22,927 nucleotides of DNA from an uncultured Oscillospiraceae bacterium (GTDB lineage Bacteria > Bacillota > Clostridia > Oscillospirales > Acutalibacteraceae), in the NCBI GenBank assembly GCA_900553525.1, contig USDZ01000008.1, positions 1 to 22,927 on the forward strand, written 5' to 3'. The notes below the pieces were generated by a model. It had not been told where the DNA came from, did not search any database, and was given only the letters and a program-made list of their open reading frames with translations. Shown piece by piece: positions 6,237 to 14,217 of the stretch. The position numbers and the translations under genes are program-made. Position 1 is the first letter of the stretch; every line of letters starts with the position of its first letter.

Positions 6237-8729
6237 ATGCCATCGCTCGATCAAGGCGGCGGAATTGTCCGGACGGTGGAAATCGCCGTTGAGCAAACCG
6301 CCTATCATTTTGATAAACTCTATACCTATATTCTGACAGATGCACTCGGCGGCCTTGAACGAGGATGCCGGGTGTTGGTTCCTTTTGGCGGCGGAAATCG
6401 CCGTCGCCAAGGGATGGTCATGGCGTTTGGAGAGACGGCGGAAAAAAAAGGACTTAAACCGATTCTTTCCATACTGGATGAGCGGCCTTTGCTCAACGAC
6501 GAAATGCTTGCTTTGGCGGAATGGCTCAAAGAGCGTACGTTCTGCACTCTTTTTGAAGCCGTACGTTGTATGCTGCCGGCAGGCCTGACCATGCGTGTTC
6601 ATATCCGCTATCGTATCCATCCGACTGCAACGGATAAAGCCTGCGAGGCCTTGTCAAGTGAAGAGAAACGGATGCTTGATCGGGTGCGCGCGCGGTGTAA
6701 GCGGGATCCAAACGGCGTCGAACGGGAAAAACTGTTGCAGGATCTGGGCCTTTCCCGGGATTCCGACTTACTGGAACGTCTGCAGAAAAAAGGATTTCTT
6801 CTTCGGGATGAAGAGGCCTTCCGGGTAGCAGGGGATGCGACGGTGCGCATGGTCCGCCTCGCGGTATCTGAAGAGGAAGCGGCCGAGTATCAAAACAGCA
6901 AGGCCTGCACCGCCAAACAAAAGGCCGTACTTTCTCTGCTGGCCCAGGTGGGAAGCGCATCTATCAAGGAACTTTGTTATTTTACTGGTGTCACGACGGC
7001 TGTGCCGGCGGCTCTGGAGAAAAAAGGATTGCTTTTATATGTCGATCAGGAGATACTGCGTTCGCCTAATACTGCGGAAAAAAATCCGGAGATTTGCTCT
7101 ACGCCGTTGAATCTTGAACAGCAGATGGCTTTTGACGGCCTGCTCGAACGGTATAGATCCGGAAAGGCCTCCTGCGCATTGCTTTATGGTGTGACCGGTT
7201 CTGGAAAAACACAGGTGTATATGAACCTGATCGATCGTGTGCTGGAAGACGGGCGTCAAGTACTGGTTTTGGTTCCCGAAATTTCGCTGACACCGCAGAC
7301 CCTGAATCTTTTTATCAGCCGGTACGGACGCCGTGTGGCTGTTCTTCACAGCGGGCTGTCGGTGGGGGAACGGATGGATGAGTGGAAACGCATCAAACGA
7401 GGAGACGCCTGCATCGTAGTGGGAACCCGTTCAGCCGTTTTCGCGCCCTGTTCGAATATCGGTTTGATCGTCATGGACGAAGAACAGGAACATACCTATA
7501 AATCCGAATCGTCTCCCCGGTACCACGCTCGCGATGTGGCTAAATTCCGTTGCGCCTGGCATAAGTCGCTGCTTCTTTTGACATCCGCGACGCCTTCCCT
7601 GGAGAGTTTTTATGCCGCCCGAATGGGACGATATTCTCTTCACACCATACTCAACCGATTTGGGGATGTCCAGCTGCCCCAGGTCGAGGTGGTGGATATG
7701 CGGCAAGAGGATGACCGGTCAATATTCAGCAAACCATTGCAGGTGGAGATCCATTCTTGTCTCGACAGCGGACGCCAGGCGATCCTGCTGCTCAACCGGC
7801 GGGGATACAATACGTTTGTTTCCTGTCGAGCCTGTGGATATGTCATGACCTGTCCGTCCTGCAGCATATCGATGACGTATCATCGGGCCAATGGCCTGCT
7901 TGTCTGTCATTATTGCGGTCATATGCAGGAACCCGTGTCGACATGCCCAGAATGCGGATCGGATCGGATCCGGTATTCTGGGCTGGGTACCCAGCGGGCG
8001 GAGCAAGAACTAGCCGATCTCTTCCCGGAGGCGGCGGTACTGAGGATGGATACGGATACCACTATGTCCCGTTTCGCTTATGAAAAATGCTTCCAAGACT
8101 TTTCGCAGGGGAAATACCAAATCCTGATCGGTACGCAGATGGTGGCAAAGGGATTGGATTTTCCCCATGTCGGACTGGTAGGTGTTCTCTCGGCTGACCA
8201 AGCTTTATATGGGGATGATTTCCGTTGCTTTGAAACGACCTTTTCTCTTTTGACCCAGGTGATTGGCCGGGCTGGAAGGCGGGAACTCCCTGGTCGGGCT
8301 GTTATTCAGACGTATACACCGGAGAACTATGTGATCGACTTAGCGGCCAGGCAGGATTATGAAGGATTTTTTCGCATGGAAATCGGCGCCAGAAAAATGA
8401 TGAAGTATCCCCCTTTTTCCGATTTGTGCCTGTTTGGATTCGTCGGGGTAAACGAAGACCTCGTCCGGCAGGCGGCCCACCGCTGTTTAGAGCTATTAAA
8501 AGAGACGGTCACCAAAGATTATTCCACCTTGCCGGTTATTGTGCTAGATCCAACCCCTGCGATTGTATCCAAAGCGGCGGGAAAATTCCGTTATAAGATT
8601 TTAATGAAAACGGTCAATACTATCCATATGAGGAAAATGGTGGGGGATTTGCTCCAACAGTTTCAACAGCTTCCGGAGAGCAAATCCGTAACATTGTTTG
8701 TCGACATCAATCCAGCAGGTATGCTATAA
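6237..8729 (+). CDS. priA: Primosomal protein N' (replication restart helicase PriA)
   Basis: This superfamily 2 DNA helicase restarts stalled replication forks by binding fork structures and loading the replicative helicase. The ATG at 6237 is chosen because GGAGG (6224-6228) lies eight bases before it; upstream TTG (6183) and ATG (6189) lack a comparable site. The protein has 830 residues. The N-terminal 3'-DNA-binding domain holds 'VEIAVEQTAYHFDKLYTY'. A winged-helix region follows, then the helicase with Walker A GVTGSGKT (318-325) and DEEQ (414-417). Eight zinc-binding cysteines lie at 530/533, 539/542, 557/560 and 570/573. 'GTQMVAKGLDFPHV' and 'QVIGRAGR' are the C-terminal helicase motifs. 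coaBC, which sits between rpoZ and priA in B. subtilis, is absent here. Confidence 0.97.
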   Translation: MPSLDQGGGIVRTVEIAVEQTAYHFDKLYTYILTDALGGLERGCRVLVPFGGGNRRRQGMVMAFGETAEKKGLKPILSILDERPLLNDEMLALAEWLKERTFCTLFEAVRCMLPAGLTMRVHIRYRIHPTATDKACEALSSEEKRMLDRVRARCKRDPNGVEREKLLQDLGLSRDSDLLERLQKKGFLLRDEEAFRVAGDATVRMVRLAVSEEEAAEYQNSKACTAKQKAVLSLLAQVGSASIKELCYFTGVTTAVPAALEKKGLLLYVDQEILRSPNTAEKNPEICSTPLNLEQQMAFDGLLERYRSGKASCALLYGVTGSGKTQVYMNLIDRVLEDGRQVLVLVPEISLTPQTLNLFISRYGRRVAVLHSGLSVGERMDEWKRIKRGDACIVVGTRSAVFAPCSNIGLIVMDEEQEHTYKSESSPRYHARDVAKFRCAWHKSLLLLTSATPSLESFYAARMGRYSLHTILNRFGDVQLPQVEVVDMRQEDDRSIFSKPLQVEIHSCLDSGRQAILLLNRRGYNTFVSCRACGYVMTCPSCSISMTYHRANGLLVCHYCGHMQEPVSTCPECGSDRIRYSGLGTQRAEQELADLFPEAAVLRMDTDTTMSRFAYEKCFQDFSQGKYQILIGTQMVAKGLDFPHVGLVGVLSADQALYGDDFRCFETTFSLLTQVIGRAGRRELPGRAVIQTYTPENYVIDLAARQDYEGFFRMEIGARKMMKYPPFSDLCLFGFVGVNEDLVRQAAHRCLELLKETVTKDYSTLPVIVLDPTPAIVSKAAGKFRYKILMKTVNTIHMRKMVGDLLQQFQQLPESKSVTLFVDINPAGML

Positions 8730-8730
8730 T
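8701..8730 (+). promoter_or_regulatory. Candidate promoter across the priA stop codon, driving def and downstream genes
   Basis: TCGACA (8701-8706, one mismatch to TTGACA) is followed after 18 bases by TATAAT (8725-8730). TG at 8722-8723 forms an extended -10 (TGCTATAAT). The -10 box contains the priA stop codon. The 70-bp gap before def is the widest space in this part of the cluster, which supports a secondary promoter here. This is seen only in sequence. Confidence 0.6.
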
Positions 8731-8799
8731 AGGAATCCCACGTAATATGGTTTAGGGGATACGCCTCACATATATTTTATTTTCAGGGAGGTTTGACAT

Positions 8800-9261
8800 A
8801 TGGCGCTGCGTCATATTCTCAAGGATGGAGATCCGGCTCTTCATAAGGTTTGCCGTCCGGTCACGGAATTCGACGAGAGACTTTCACAGCTTTTAGACGA
8901 TTTGGCGGATACCCTGCATCATTCCGAAGGGGTTGGTCTGGCCGCTCCCCAGGTGGGGGTTCTTCGTCGGGTCTTTGTCATGGATTTCGGCGACGGTATT
9001 CTGGAAGTAGTCAATCCGGAGATTGTCGATACCAAAGGGGCCCAGGAAGGTCCTGAGGGCTGTCTTTCTTTTCCCGGGGAATACGGCATTGTCCGACGTC
9101 CTAAAAAAGTTAAGCTCAAAGCACAAGATCGACACGGAAATTGGTTTACCTTTACGGGAGAAGATTTATCGGCCCGCTGTATCTGTCACGAAAACGACCA
9201 TTTGGACGGCATTGTTTTCAAACAGCACGTGATACGGATGCTTGGCCCGGATGAATATTAA
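8800..9261 (+). CDS. def: Peptide deformylase
   Basis: This metalloenzyme removes the N-formyl group from nascent proteins at the ribosome exit. All three family motifs are intact: GVGLAAPQVG (44-53), EGCLS with metal ligand Cys88, and HENDHLDG with His130, Glu131 and His134. The 153-residue length is typical of the shorter type 1 class found in many clostridia. The RBS GGGAGG precedes the ATG, the start 'ALRHILKDGDPALHKVCRPV' is canonical, and the C-terminus is short. fmt follows 16 bases later, so the enzymes that add and remove the formyl group are co-expressed. Confidence 0.97.
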   Translation: MALRHILKDGDPALHKVCRPVTEFDERLSQLLDDLADTLHHSEGVGLAAPQVGVLRRVFVMDFGDGILEVVNPEIVDTKGAQEGPEGCLSFPGEYGIVRRPKKVKLKAQDRHGNWFTFTGEDLSARCICHENDHLDGIVFKQHVIRMLGPDEY

Positions 9262-9277
9262 TCGGGGAGAGAGCCAA

Positions 9278-10216
9278 ATGAATATCGTGTTTATGGGGAC
9301 GCCGGATTTTGCCGTTCCCTGTCTGCGTGCCTTAATAGAAGAGGGGCACCATATTTCATTGGTTGTAACACAGGCAGATAAGCCGAAAGGAAGAGGGCAT
9401 CGTTTGACGTCTCCCCCCGTAAAGGAGTTAGCCTTAACACATGAGCTCCCGATTTATCAGCCGGTCAGCCTAAAAACCGACGAGGCAGTGGAAATCATTT
9501 CCGCCGCCGCCCCCCAGGTGATCGTTGTGGTGGCTTACGGCAAAATTCTTCCGCAGGCGATTCTCTCCCTTCCTCCTATGGGCTGCATCAATGTGCATGG
9601 CTCTCTGCTTCCAAAATATCGGGGAGCCGCTCCAATCCAGTGGGCGGTATTGAACGGTGAGACAGAAACCGGTGTGACCACTATGAGGATGGATGCGGGG
9701 TTAGACACAGGGGATATGCTGCTCTCCTGTTGTCGCCCGATTCCCTCGGATATGACGGCCGGGGAACTGTACGACGCGCTGGCGCAGGATGGGGCGATGC
9801 TTCTTTCTCGTACGCTGCGGGAACTGGAAGCCGGTTCTCTTCGAGCTGTCCCTCAGTCTGCGGAGGGCGCAACTTATGCCCCTTTGCTTGATAAAAGCTT
9901 ATCCCCCCTGGATTGGTTAAAACCGGCCTCGATTTTGCACAACCAGGTACGCGGTCTTCATCCCTGGCCTATCGCCACTATGACGATGGGGGGACGCCGC
10001 ATAAAGGTACACCGCAGTCGGGTGGGAGATAATACAGCGGTGGAACCGGGAGTTATTGTCAAGACGAACCCCTTTACAGTTTCCTGTGGGGATCATACCT
10101 CTCTCGAACTGCTGGAAATCCAAGCGGAGGGTGCGAAACGTATGCCAGCCGCCGATTATTTCCGCGGGCATCCTGTTAAAATGGGAGAAACCGTATTGAC
10201 GGAACCGGTGCGATAG
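9278..10216 (+). CDS. fmt: Methionyl-tRNA formyltransferase
   Basis: This enzyme formylates initiator Met-tRNA using 10-formyl-tetrahydrofolate, to start protein synthesis. It has 312 residues. The ATG at 9278 is chosen because it gives the canonical 'MNIVFMGTPDFAVP' start and follows GGGGAGAGA; an in-frame ATG inside def is spurious. The catalytic triad is visible as Asn105 and His107 ('INVHGSLLPKYRGAAPIQ' in part) and Asp143 ('GLDTGDML'), in the same spacing as the E. coli enzyme. The smaller C-terminal OB-like domain (about 205-312) contains 'NQVRGLHPWPIA'. The neighbour def performs the reverse clean-up step. Confidence 0.97.
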   Translation: MNIVFMGTPDFAVPCLRALIEEGHHISLVVTQADKPKGRGHRLTSPPVKELALTHELPIYQPVSLKTDEAVEIISAAAPQVIVVVAYGKILPQAILSLPPMGCINVHGSLLPKYRGAAPIQWAVLNGETETGVTTMRMDAGLDTGDMLLSCCRPIPSDMTAGELYDALAQDGAMLLSRTLRELEAGSLRAVPQSAEGATYAPLLDKSLSPLDWLKPASILHNQVRGLHPWPIATMTMGGRRIKVHRSRVGDNTAVEPGVIVKTNPFTVSCGDHTSLELLEIQAEGAKRMPAADYFRGHPVKMGETVLTEPVR

Positions 10217-10239
10217 AGATAAAAAGGGAGGGATACGCC

Positions 10240-10932
10240 GTGTTTTGGATCGACTATTGGTATTTGGTTTTGGTGGTTCCGGCGTTGTTGATCGCTTTGT
10301 TCGCTCAGATCAAAGTACAGTCTACTTTTAAAAAATATAGCCGGATCGGCACCCGTTCCGGGTTATCCGGAGCCGAAGCCTCGCTGAATATCCAACGTCA
10401 AAACGATATCCATGTGCCGCTTGAACAGGTAAAAGGCTCTATGACCGATCACTATGATCCACGCTCCAATGTCATCTGCTTATCGGAAACGGTATATGGA
10501 GTGCGATCCATCGCCGCCATAGGGGTTGCCGCACATGAAACCGGCCATGCTCTGCAGTATGAAAAGGGATACGGGCCAATTAAAATTCGCAGTGCGATCC
10601 TACCGGCAACGCAATTTGCCACCACGCTTTCCCCGTATATGATTTTGATCGGTTTGATCACATTGATCGAATGGTTGACCGTCGCCGGTGTCGCCTTCTT
10701 TGGTTTGTCAGTTGTGTTTCAGCTTTTAACCCTGCCGGTCGAATTCAATGCGAGTTCCCGTGCTCTTAAAGCATTGGGAGACGGCGGACTTCTAACCTCA
10801 GAAGAGCTGGAAGGGGCGAGACGTGTCCTCTCCGCTGCCGCGATGACCTATGTGGCCGCCCTGTTTGTCTCTTTGATGAGTTTGATACGGCTGATCATCC
10901 TGTTTGGTGGTCGAGGCAGGAGGAACCGCTGA
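10240..10932 (+). CDS. Membrane zinc metallopeptidase (YugP family, Zn_peptidase_2)
   Basis: This is a 230-residue membrane protein of the YugP family of putative neutral zinc proteases; substrates are not known. The GTG start at 10240 follows a clear AAAGGGAGGG. A hydrophobic N-terminal segment (about 7-24) is followed by a soluble part. That part ends in the zinc-binding motif HETGH (His99, Glu100, His103) within 'AAIGVAAHETGHALQY'. Two or more membrane segments follow at about 130-165 and 200-225. The conserved 'LPVEFNASSRALKAL' (about 170-185) sits between them; its Glu is the likely third zinc ligand by family analogy. The stop overlaps the rsmB start (TGATG). This gene is not found at this place in B. 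subtilis but is commonly next to rsmB/fmt in clostridia (from memory). Confidence 0.9.
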   Translation: MFWIDYWYLVLVVPALLIALFAQIKVQSTFKKYSRIGTRSGLSGAEASLNIQRQNDIHVPLEQVKGSMTDHYDPRSNVICLSETVYGVRSIAAIGVAAHETGHALQYEKGYGPIKIRSAILPATQFATTLSPYMILIGLITLIEWLTVAGVAFFGLSVVFQLLTLPVEFNASSRALKALGDGGLLTSEELEGARRVLSAAAMTYVAALFVSLMSLIRLIILFGGRGRRNR

Positions 10933-12281
10933 TGCCGCTGGATTCACGCACCGCGGTTGTCCGGACTTTAACACGGCTCAGACGGGATAAGGGGTACTCC
11001 AACATTCTGCTGGATGGACTGTTGTCCCGAGGGGACCTGGATCCAAAGGATCATGCTTTTGTCTCACGGCTGTTTTATGGGGTACTCGAACGTCAAATGA
11101 CCCTGGATTATGTTTTGGAACGTTGTTCCCGCCTTCCTCTGTCAAAATGCCATCCGATCGTACTCGATATTCTGCGGGTGGGGAGTTATCAGATTTTGTT
11201 TATGGATCGGGTTCCTCCGTCCGCAGCTGTGAACGAATCCGTCCGTTGTGCAAAGGTCATGAGGCAAGCCCATGCGTCGGGTTTTGTCAACGCGGTGCTG
11301 CGTCAGGTTGCTCGGCAGGGGCGGGAGCTATTGGATGCTTTGCCGGAAGGACAGGCTGGAGACGACATTCGATATTCCTGCCCTCGGGAACTGATCCGCA
11401 TGTGGACGGCCGCTTACGGATCCGAGTTGGTACAGGGGATGCTTGGCTCCCTCAATGAGACGCCGGATACGGTATTGCGGATAAATACCCTCTGTACGTC
11501 TCCGAATGCTTTTGCTGCCTTGTTGCAAAAGAACGGCATTAATTACCAAACTTGCCGCGATTTGCCGGCATGTTTTCGTTTGAAATGCTCTTCTTTACTC
11601 AAAAAACTTGAATCAAAGGCTACAAACTGTTATTATTATCAGGATATAGCATCCCAATGGGCCTGCTTGGCACTCGATGCCAGACCCGGTGAGAAAATTG
11701 CCGATGTTTGTGCCGCTCCGGGTGGAAAGAGTTTTACAGTTGCACAATATATGGAAAATCAGGGAACTCTTTATGCCGGAGATGTCCATGCCTTTAAATG
11801 TGAAGCGATGGAACGGCGTGCCAGCGATCTCGGAATTCGGATCTTGCGCACTGGTGTGAGAGATGCGAGCACCCCTTGTCCCGAAGAATGGCGGCAGTCG
11901 TTTGACCGGGTGATGTGCGATGTTCCTTGTTCTGGGCTCGGCGTGATCCGGCGCCGTCCCGAAATCCGATATAAACCACTGGCTTCCTTGGACAAACTGC
12001 CGGAGACACAGTATGCCATCCTGAAGAAGTCATCGGAAATGGTCAGGCCCGGGGGCGTGTTGCAATATTCCACCTGCACCTTGCGTAAGGAAGAGAACGA
12101 ACAGGTGGTCAACCGCTTTTTGACGGAAAACCCTCAATTTGTGCCGCGAATTTTACCGCTGTCCGCCTGTTTTCAGGCGGCAGGACTTCCGCCACATTGG
12201 TATATCACTTTATTTCCACATATACATCAAACAGACGGCTTCTTTATAGCCGGTTTCGTTCGAAACGGGGTGGATGCGTGA
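10932..12281 (+). CDS. rsmB: 16S rRNA (cytosine(967)-C(5))-methyltransferase RsmB
   Basis: This S-adenosylmethionine-dependent enzyme methylates C967 of 16S rRNA. It has 449 residues. An N-terminal NusB-like RNA-binding domain (about 5-135) has 'DHAFVSRLFYGVLERQMTLDYVL' (in part) and 'LRVGSYQILFMDRVPPSAAVNE' (in part). The SAM-binding motif 'DVCAAPGGKS' is at 258-267. The two cysteines of the m5C mechanism are Cys333 in 'DVPCSGLG' and Cys382 in 'YSTCTLRKEENE'. The ATG overlaps the stop of the upstream protease gene, and the 3' end overlaps the rlmN start, so translation is coupled. The order fmt-(protease)-rsmB-rlmN is as in the B. subtilis yloM-yloN pair. Confidence 0.95.
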   Translation: MPLDSRTAVVRTLTRLRRDKGYSNILLDGLLSRGDLDPKDHAFVSRLFYGVLERQMTLDYVLERCSRLPLSKCHPIVLDILRVGSYQILFMDRVPPSAAVNESVRCAKVMRQAHASGFVNAVLRQVARQGRELLDALPEGQAGDDIRYSCPRELIRMWTAAYGSELVQGMLGSLNETPDTVLRINTLCTSPNAFAALLQKNGINYQTCRDLPACFRLKCSSLLKKLESKATNCYYYQDIASQWACLALDARPGEKIADVCAAPGGKSFTVAQYMENQGTLYAGDVHAFKCEAMERRASDLGIRILRTGVRDASTPCPEEWRQSFDRVMCDVPCSGLGVIRRRPEIRYKPLASLDKLPETQYAILKKSSEMVRPGGVLQYSTCTLRKEENEQVVNRFLTENPQFVPRILPLSACFQAAGLPPHWYITLFPHIHQTDGFFIAGFVRNGVDA

Positions 12282-13339
12282 GCATCTGTGATATCCGGAA
12301 TCTCTCAGAAGAGGAACTCCGCATCCTCATGACGGAGTGGGGATATCCCACCTTTCGCGCAGCTCAAATTTTGTCCTGGCTGGACAACGGCTGTGAGTCC
12401 TTTCAGAATATGAAAAATCTTCCTGTTGCACTAAAGAAACAGTTGGAAGCACACTACACAATACCGGGCGTCTTCATTCGGAAAAAATTGGTGTCCAGGT
12501 TAGACGGTACAGTGAAGTATTTGTTTGAGCTCGCGGATGGAGAGTGTGTGGAATCGGTCCTCATGCAGTATCGGCATGGCTGGTCTCAATGCCTCTCCAC
12601 TCAGGTGGGATGTCGGATGGGATGCGCGTTTTGTGCAACAGGCATGGGTGGCTTTTCCCGAAACCTAACCCCATCCGAAATGCTGGCTCAGATCTCGGCA
12701 GCACAGGCGGATCATGGGATCCGCGTTTCCTCTGTTGTCCTAATGGGGATGGGGGAGCCGCTGGATAATTACGACAACGTCTTATGTTTTTTAAAGGACC
12801 TGGGCCGTCCGGGCGGAATTCAGATCGGGCTGCGCCATGTTTCGCTCTCCACCTGTGGTCTGGTTGATGGTATCCGCCGTTTGCTGAAGGAGCGCCTTCA
12901 ACTGACCCTTTCGGTATCTCTGCATGCACCGAATAACGCTATCCGTTCCCGTCTGATGCCGGTCAACCGTCGCTATCCGATCGAAGAGTTGCTGGATGCT
13001 TGTCGGGAATACAGCGATGTTACAGGCAGACGGGTTTCCTATGAATACGCTCTTATCGGCGGGGTGAATGACAGTGACGAGTGTGCAGAGGAACTGGTAC
13101 GGCGGTTACGGGGAGATCTCTGTCATATCAATCTTATCCCGGCAAACGAAGTCAAGGGCAGCGGCCTTGGTCGGAGTACCCGAGAAAGGCAGAGGGCGTT
13201 TTGCTCCGTTTTGTCTAAGCGCGGAATGAATGTAACGGTGCGGCGAACCCTTGGCGCCGATATTCTTGCCTCCTGTGGCCAGCTGCGGGGACGGAACGAG
13301 GAGAGCACATCCGATGCGGAAAGGGGGATACAGCGGTGA
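12278..13339 (+). CDS. rlmN: 23S rRNA/tRNA adenine-C2 methyltransferase RlmN (radical SAM)
   Basis: This radical-SAM enzyme makes 2-methyladenosine in 23S rRNA (A2503) and some tRNAs. The GTG at 12278 overlaps the rsmB stop as GTGA and has a GGGGTGG upstream. An earlier in-frame ATG would sit inside rsmB without an RBS. The protein has 353 residues. The 4Fe-4S motif CRMGCAFC has Cys112, Cys116 and Cys119. Cys105 (QCLSTQVGC) and Cys333 (GADILASCGQL) match the two cysteines of the methylation mechanism (E. coli C118 and C355). 'MGMGEPLDNYDNV' is the SAM-binding GEP motif. All catalytic residues are therefore present. The stop overlaps prpC. Confidence 0.96.
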   Translation: MSICDIRNLSEEELRILMTEWGYPTFRAAQILSWLDNGCESFQNMKNLPVALKKQLEAHYTIPGVFIRKKLVSRLDGTVKYLFELADGECVESVLMQYRHGWSQCLSTQVGCRMGCAFCATGMGGFSRNLTPSEMLAQISAAQADHGIRVSSVVLMGMGEPLDNYDNVLCFLKDLGRPGGIQIGLRHVSLSTCGLVDGIRRLLKERLQLTLSVSLHAPNNAIRSRLMPVNRRYPIEELLDACREYSDVTGRRVSYEYALIGGVNDSDECAEELVRRLRGDLCHINLIPANEVKGSGLGRSTRERQRAFCSVLSKRGMNVTVRRTLGADILASCGQLRGRNEESTSDAERGIQR

Positions 13340-14067
13340 AAGTCACCGGCAAAAGCGATACCGGCCGTGTGCGGCCGACCAATCAGGATGCTTTTGTTTG
13401 CGGAGAACTATCGGATACCACTTGCTTTGCAGTTGTCTGTGACGGCATGGGGGGGGCCAACGGTGGTAACGTGGCCAGTGCGATGGCGATCAAAGTGATT
13501 GCCGACCGGATTGTAGACGTATATCGGGACGGAATGACCGAAACCGCTCTGCGGCGTATGCTCGAGTCCGCTGTCTCCGCCGCCAATATCGAAATATTTG
13601 ATGCCGCTGCTGAAAATTTAGATTTACGGGGAATGGGTACGACCGTAGTGGCGGTGGTAGCCGGAGATAATAAAGCCTATATCGCCCATGTGGGAGACAG
13701 TCGAGCGTATATGGCCACGTCAGACGGGTTTGAACAAATAACCTCGGACCATTCGGTGGTTCAGGCCATGGTAGAAAAGGGCCAACTCACGCAAAATGAG
13801 GCAAAAAACCATCCGCGCAAGCATTTTCTTACTCGGGCCCTTGGGGTAGAGGAGAATGTGGAATGCGAGTTCAATGCCGTTGATTTTTCAGGAGACGACA
13901 TTCTGCTTCTTTGTACAGACGGTCTGACCAATATGGTTGAGACCGATGATATATATGCCATTGTACGCAGATCCGAATGGGAAGACACGCCGGGCGCCCT
14001 CATTTCGGCCGCCAATATGGCGGGCGGAAGCGATAACATTACGGCTGTGGTGTTCGCGTGTACCTAA
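13336..14067 (+). CDS. prpC: PP2C-type serine/threonine phosphatase PrpC/Stp
   Basis: This is a metal-dependent protein phosphatase that reverses phosphorylation by the neighbouring PASTA kinase. The GTG at 13336 overlaps the rlmN stop (GTGA). It has 243 residues, the usual length. PP2C motifs in order are 'RPTNQDAF' (13-20, with metal ligand Asp18), 'VCDGMGGANGG' (34-44, with Asp36), 'GMGTTVVAV', 'AHVGDSRAY', 'ITSDHSVVQAMVEKGQLT' in part, 'LLLCTDGLTNMV' and the final 'GSDNITAVV'. The kinase prkC follows after 150 bp. Overlap with rlmN and pairing with prkC and rsgA are as in B. subtilis. Confidence 0.96.
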   Translation: MKVTGKSDTGRVRPTNQDAFVCGELSDTTCFAVVCDGMGGANGGNVASAMAIKVIADRIVDVYRDGMTETALRRMLESAVSAANIEIFDAAAENLDLRGMGTTVVAVVAGDNKAYIAHVGDSRAYMATSDGFEQITSDHSVVQAMVEKGQLTQNEAKNHPRKHFLTRALGVEENVECEFNAVDFSGDDILLLCTDGLTNMVETDDIYAIVRRSEWEDTPGALISAANMAGGSDNITAVVFACT

Positions 14068-14217
14068 GGATCGTGTTGATGGTAATCTAGGAGTGAGATC
14101 GTCACAACGCTTGCGCAATCCGGCTTTCCGGCGGGTGGCCATTTTATTTTCAGGTGAAGTCCGGAAATATATAGGATCTCAACGACTCCCAGCTACTTCG
14201 AAAGGAATGGTCTTGGC

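Noticed and set aside
14112..14152. A small CCGG-CTTT-CCGG hairpin before a T-rich run between prpC and prkC
   Set aside because: The stem is only four base pairs and separated from the T-rich run, so it is not a supported terminator.
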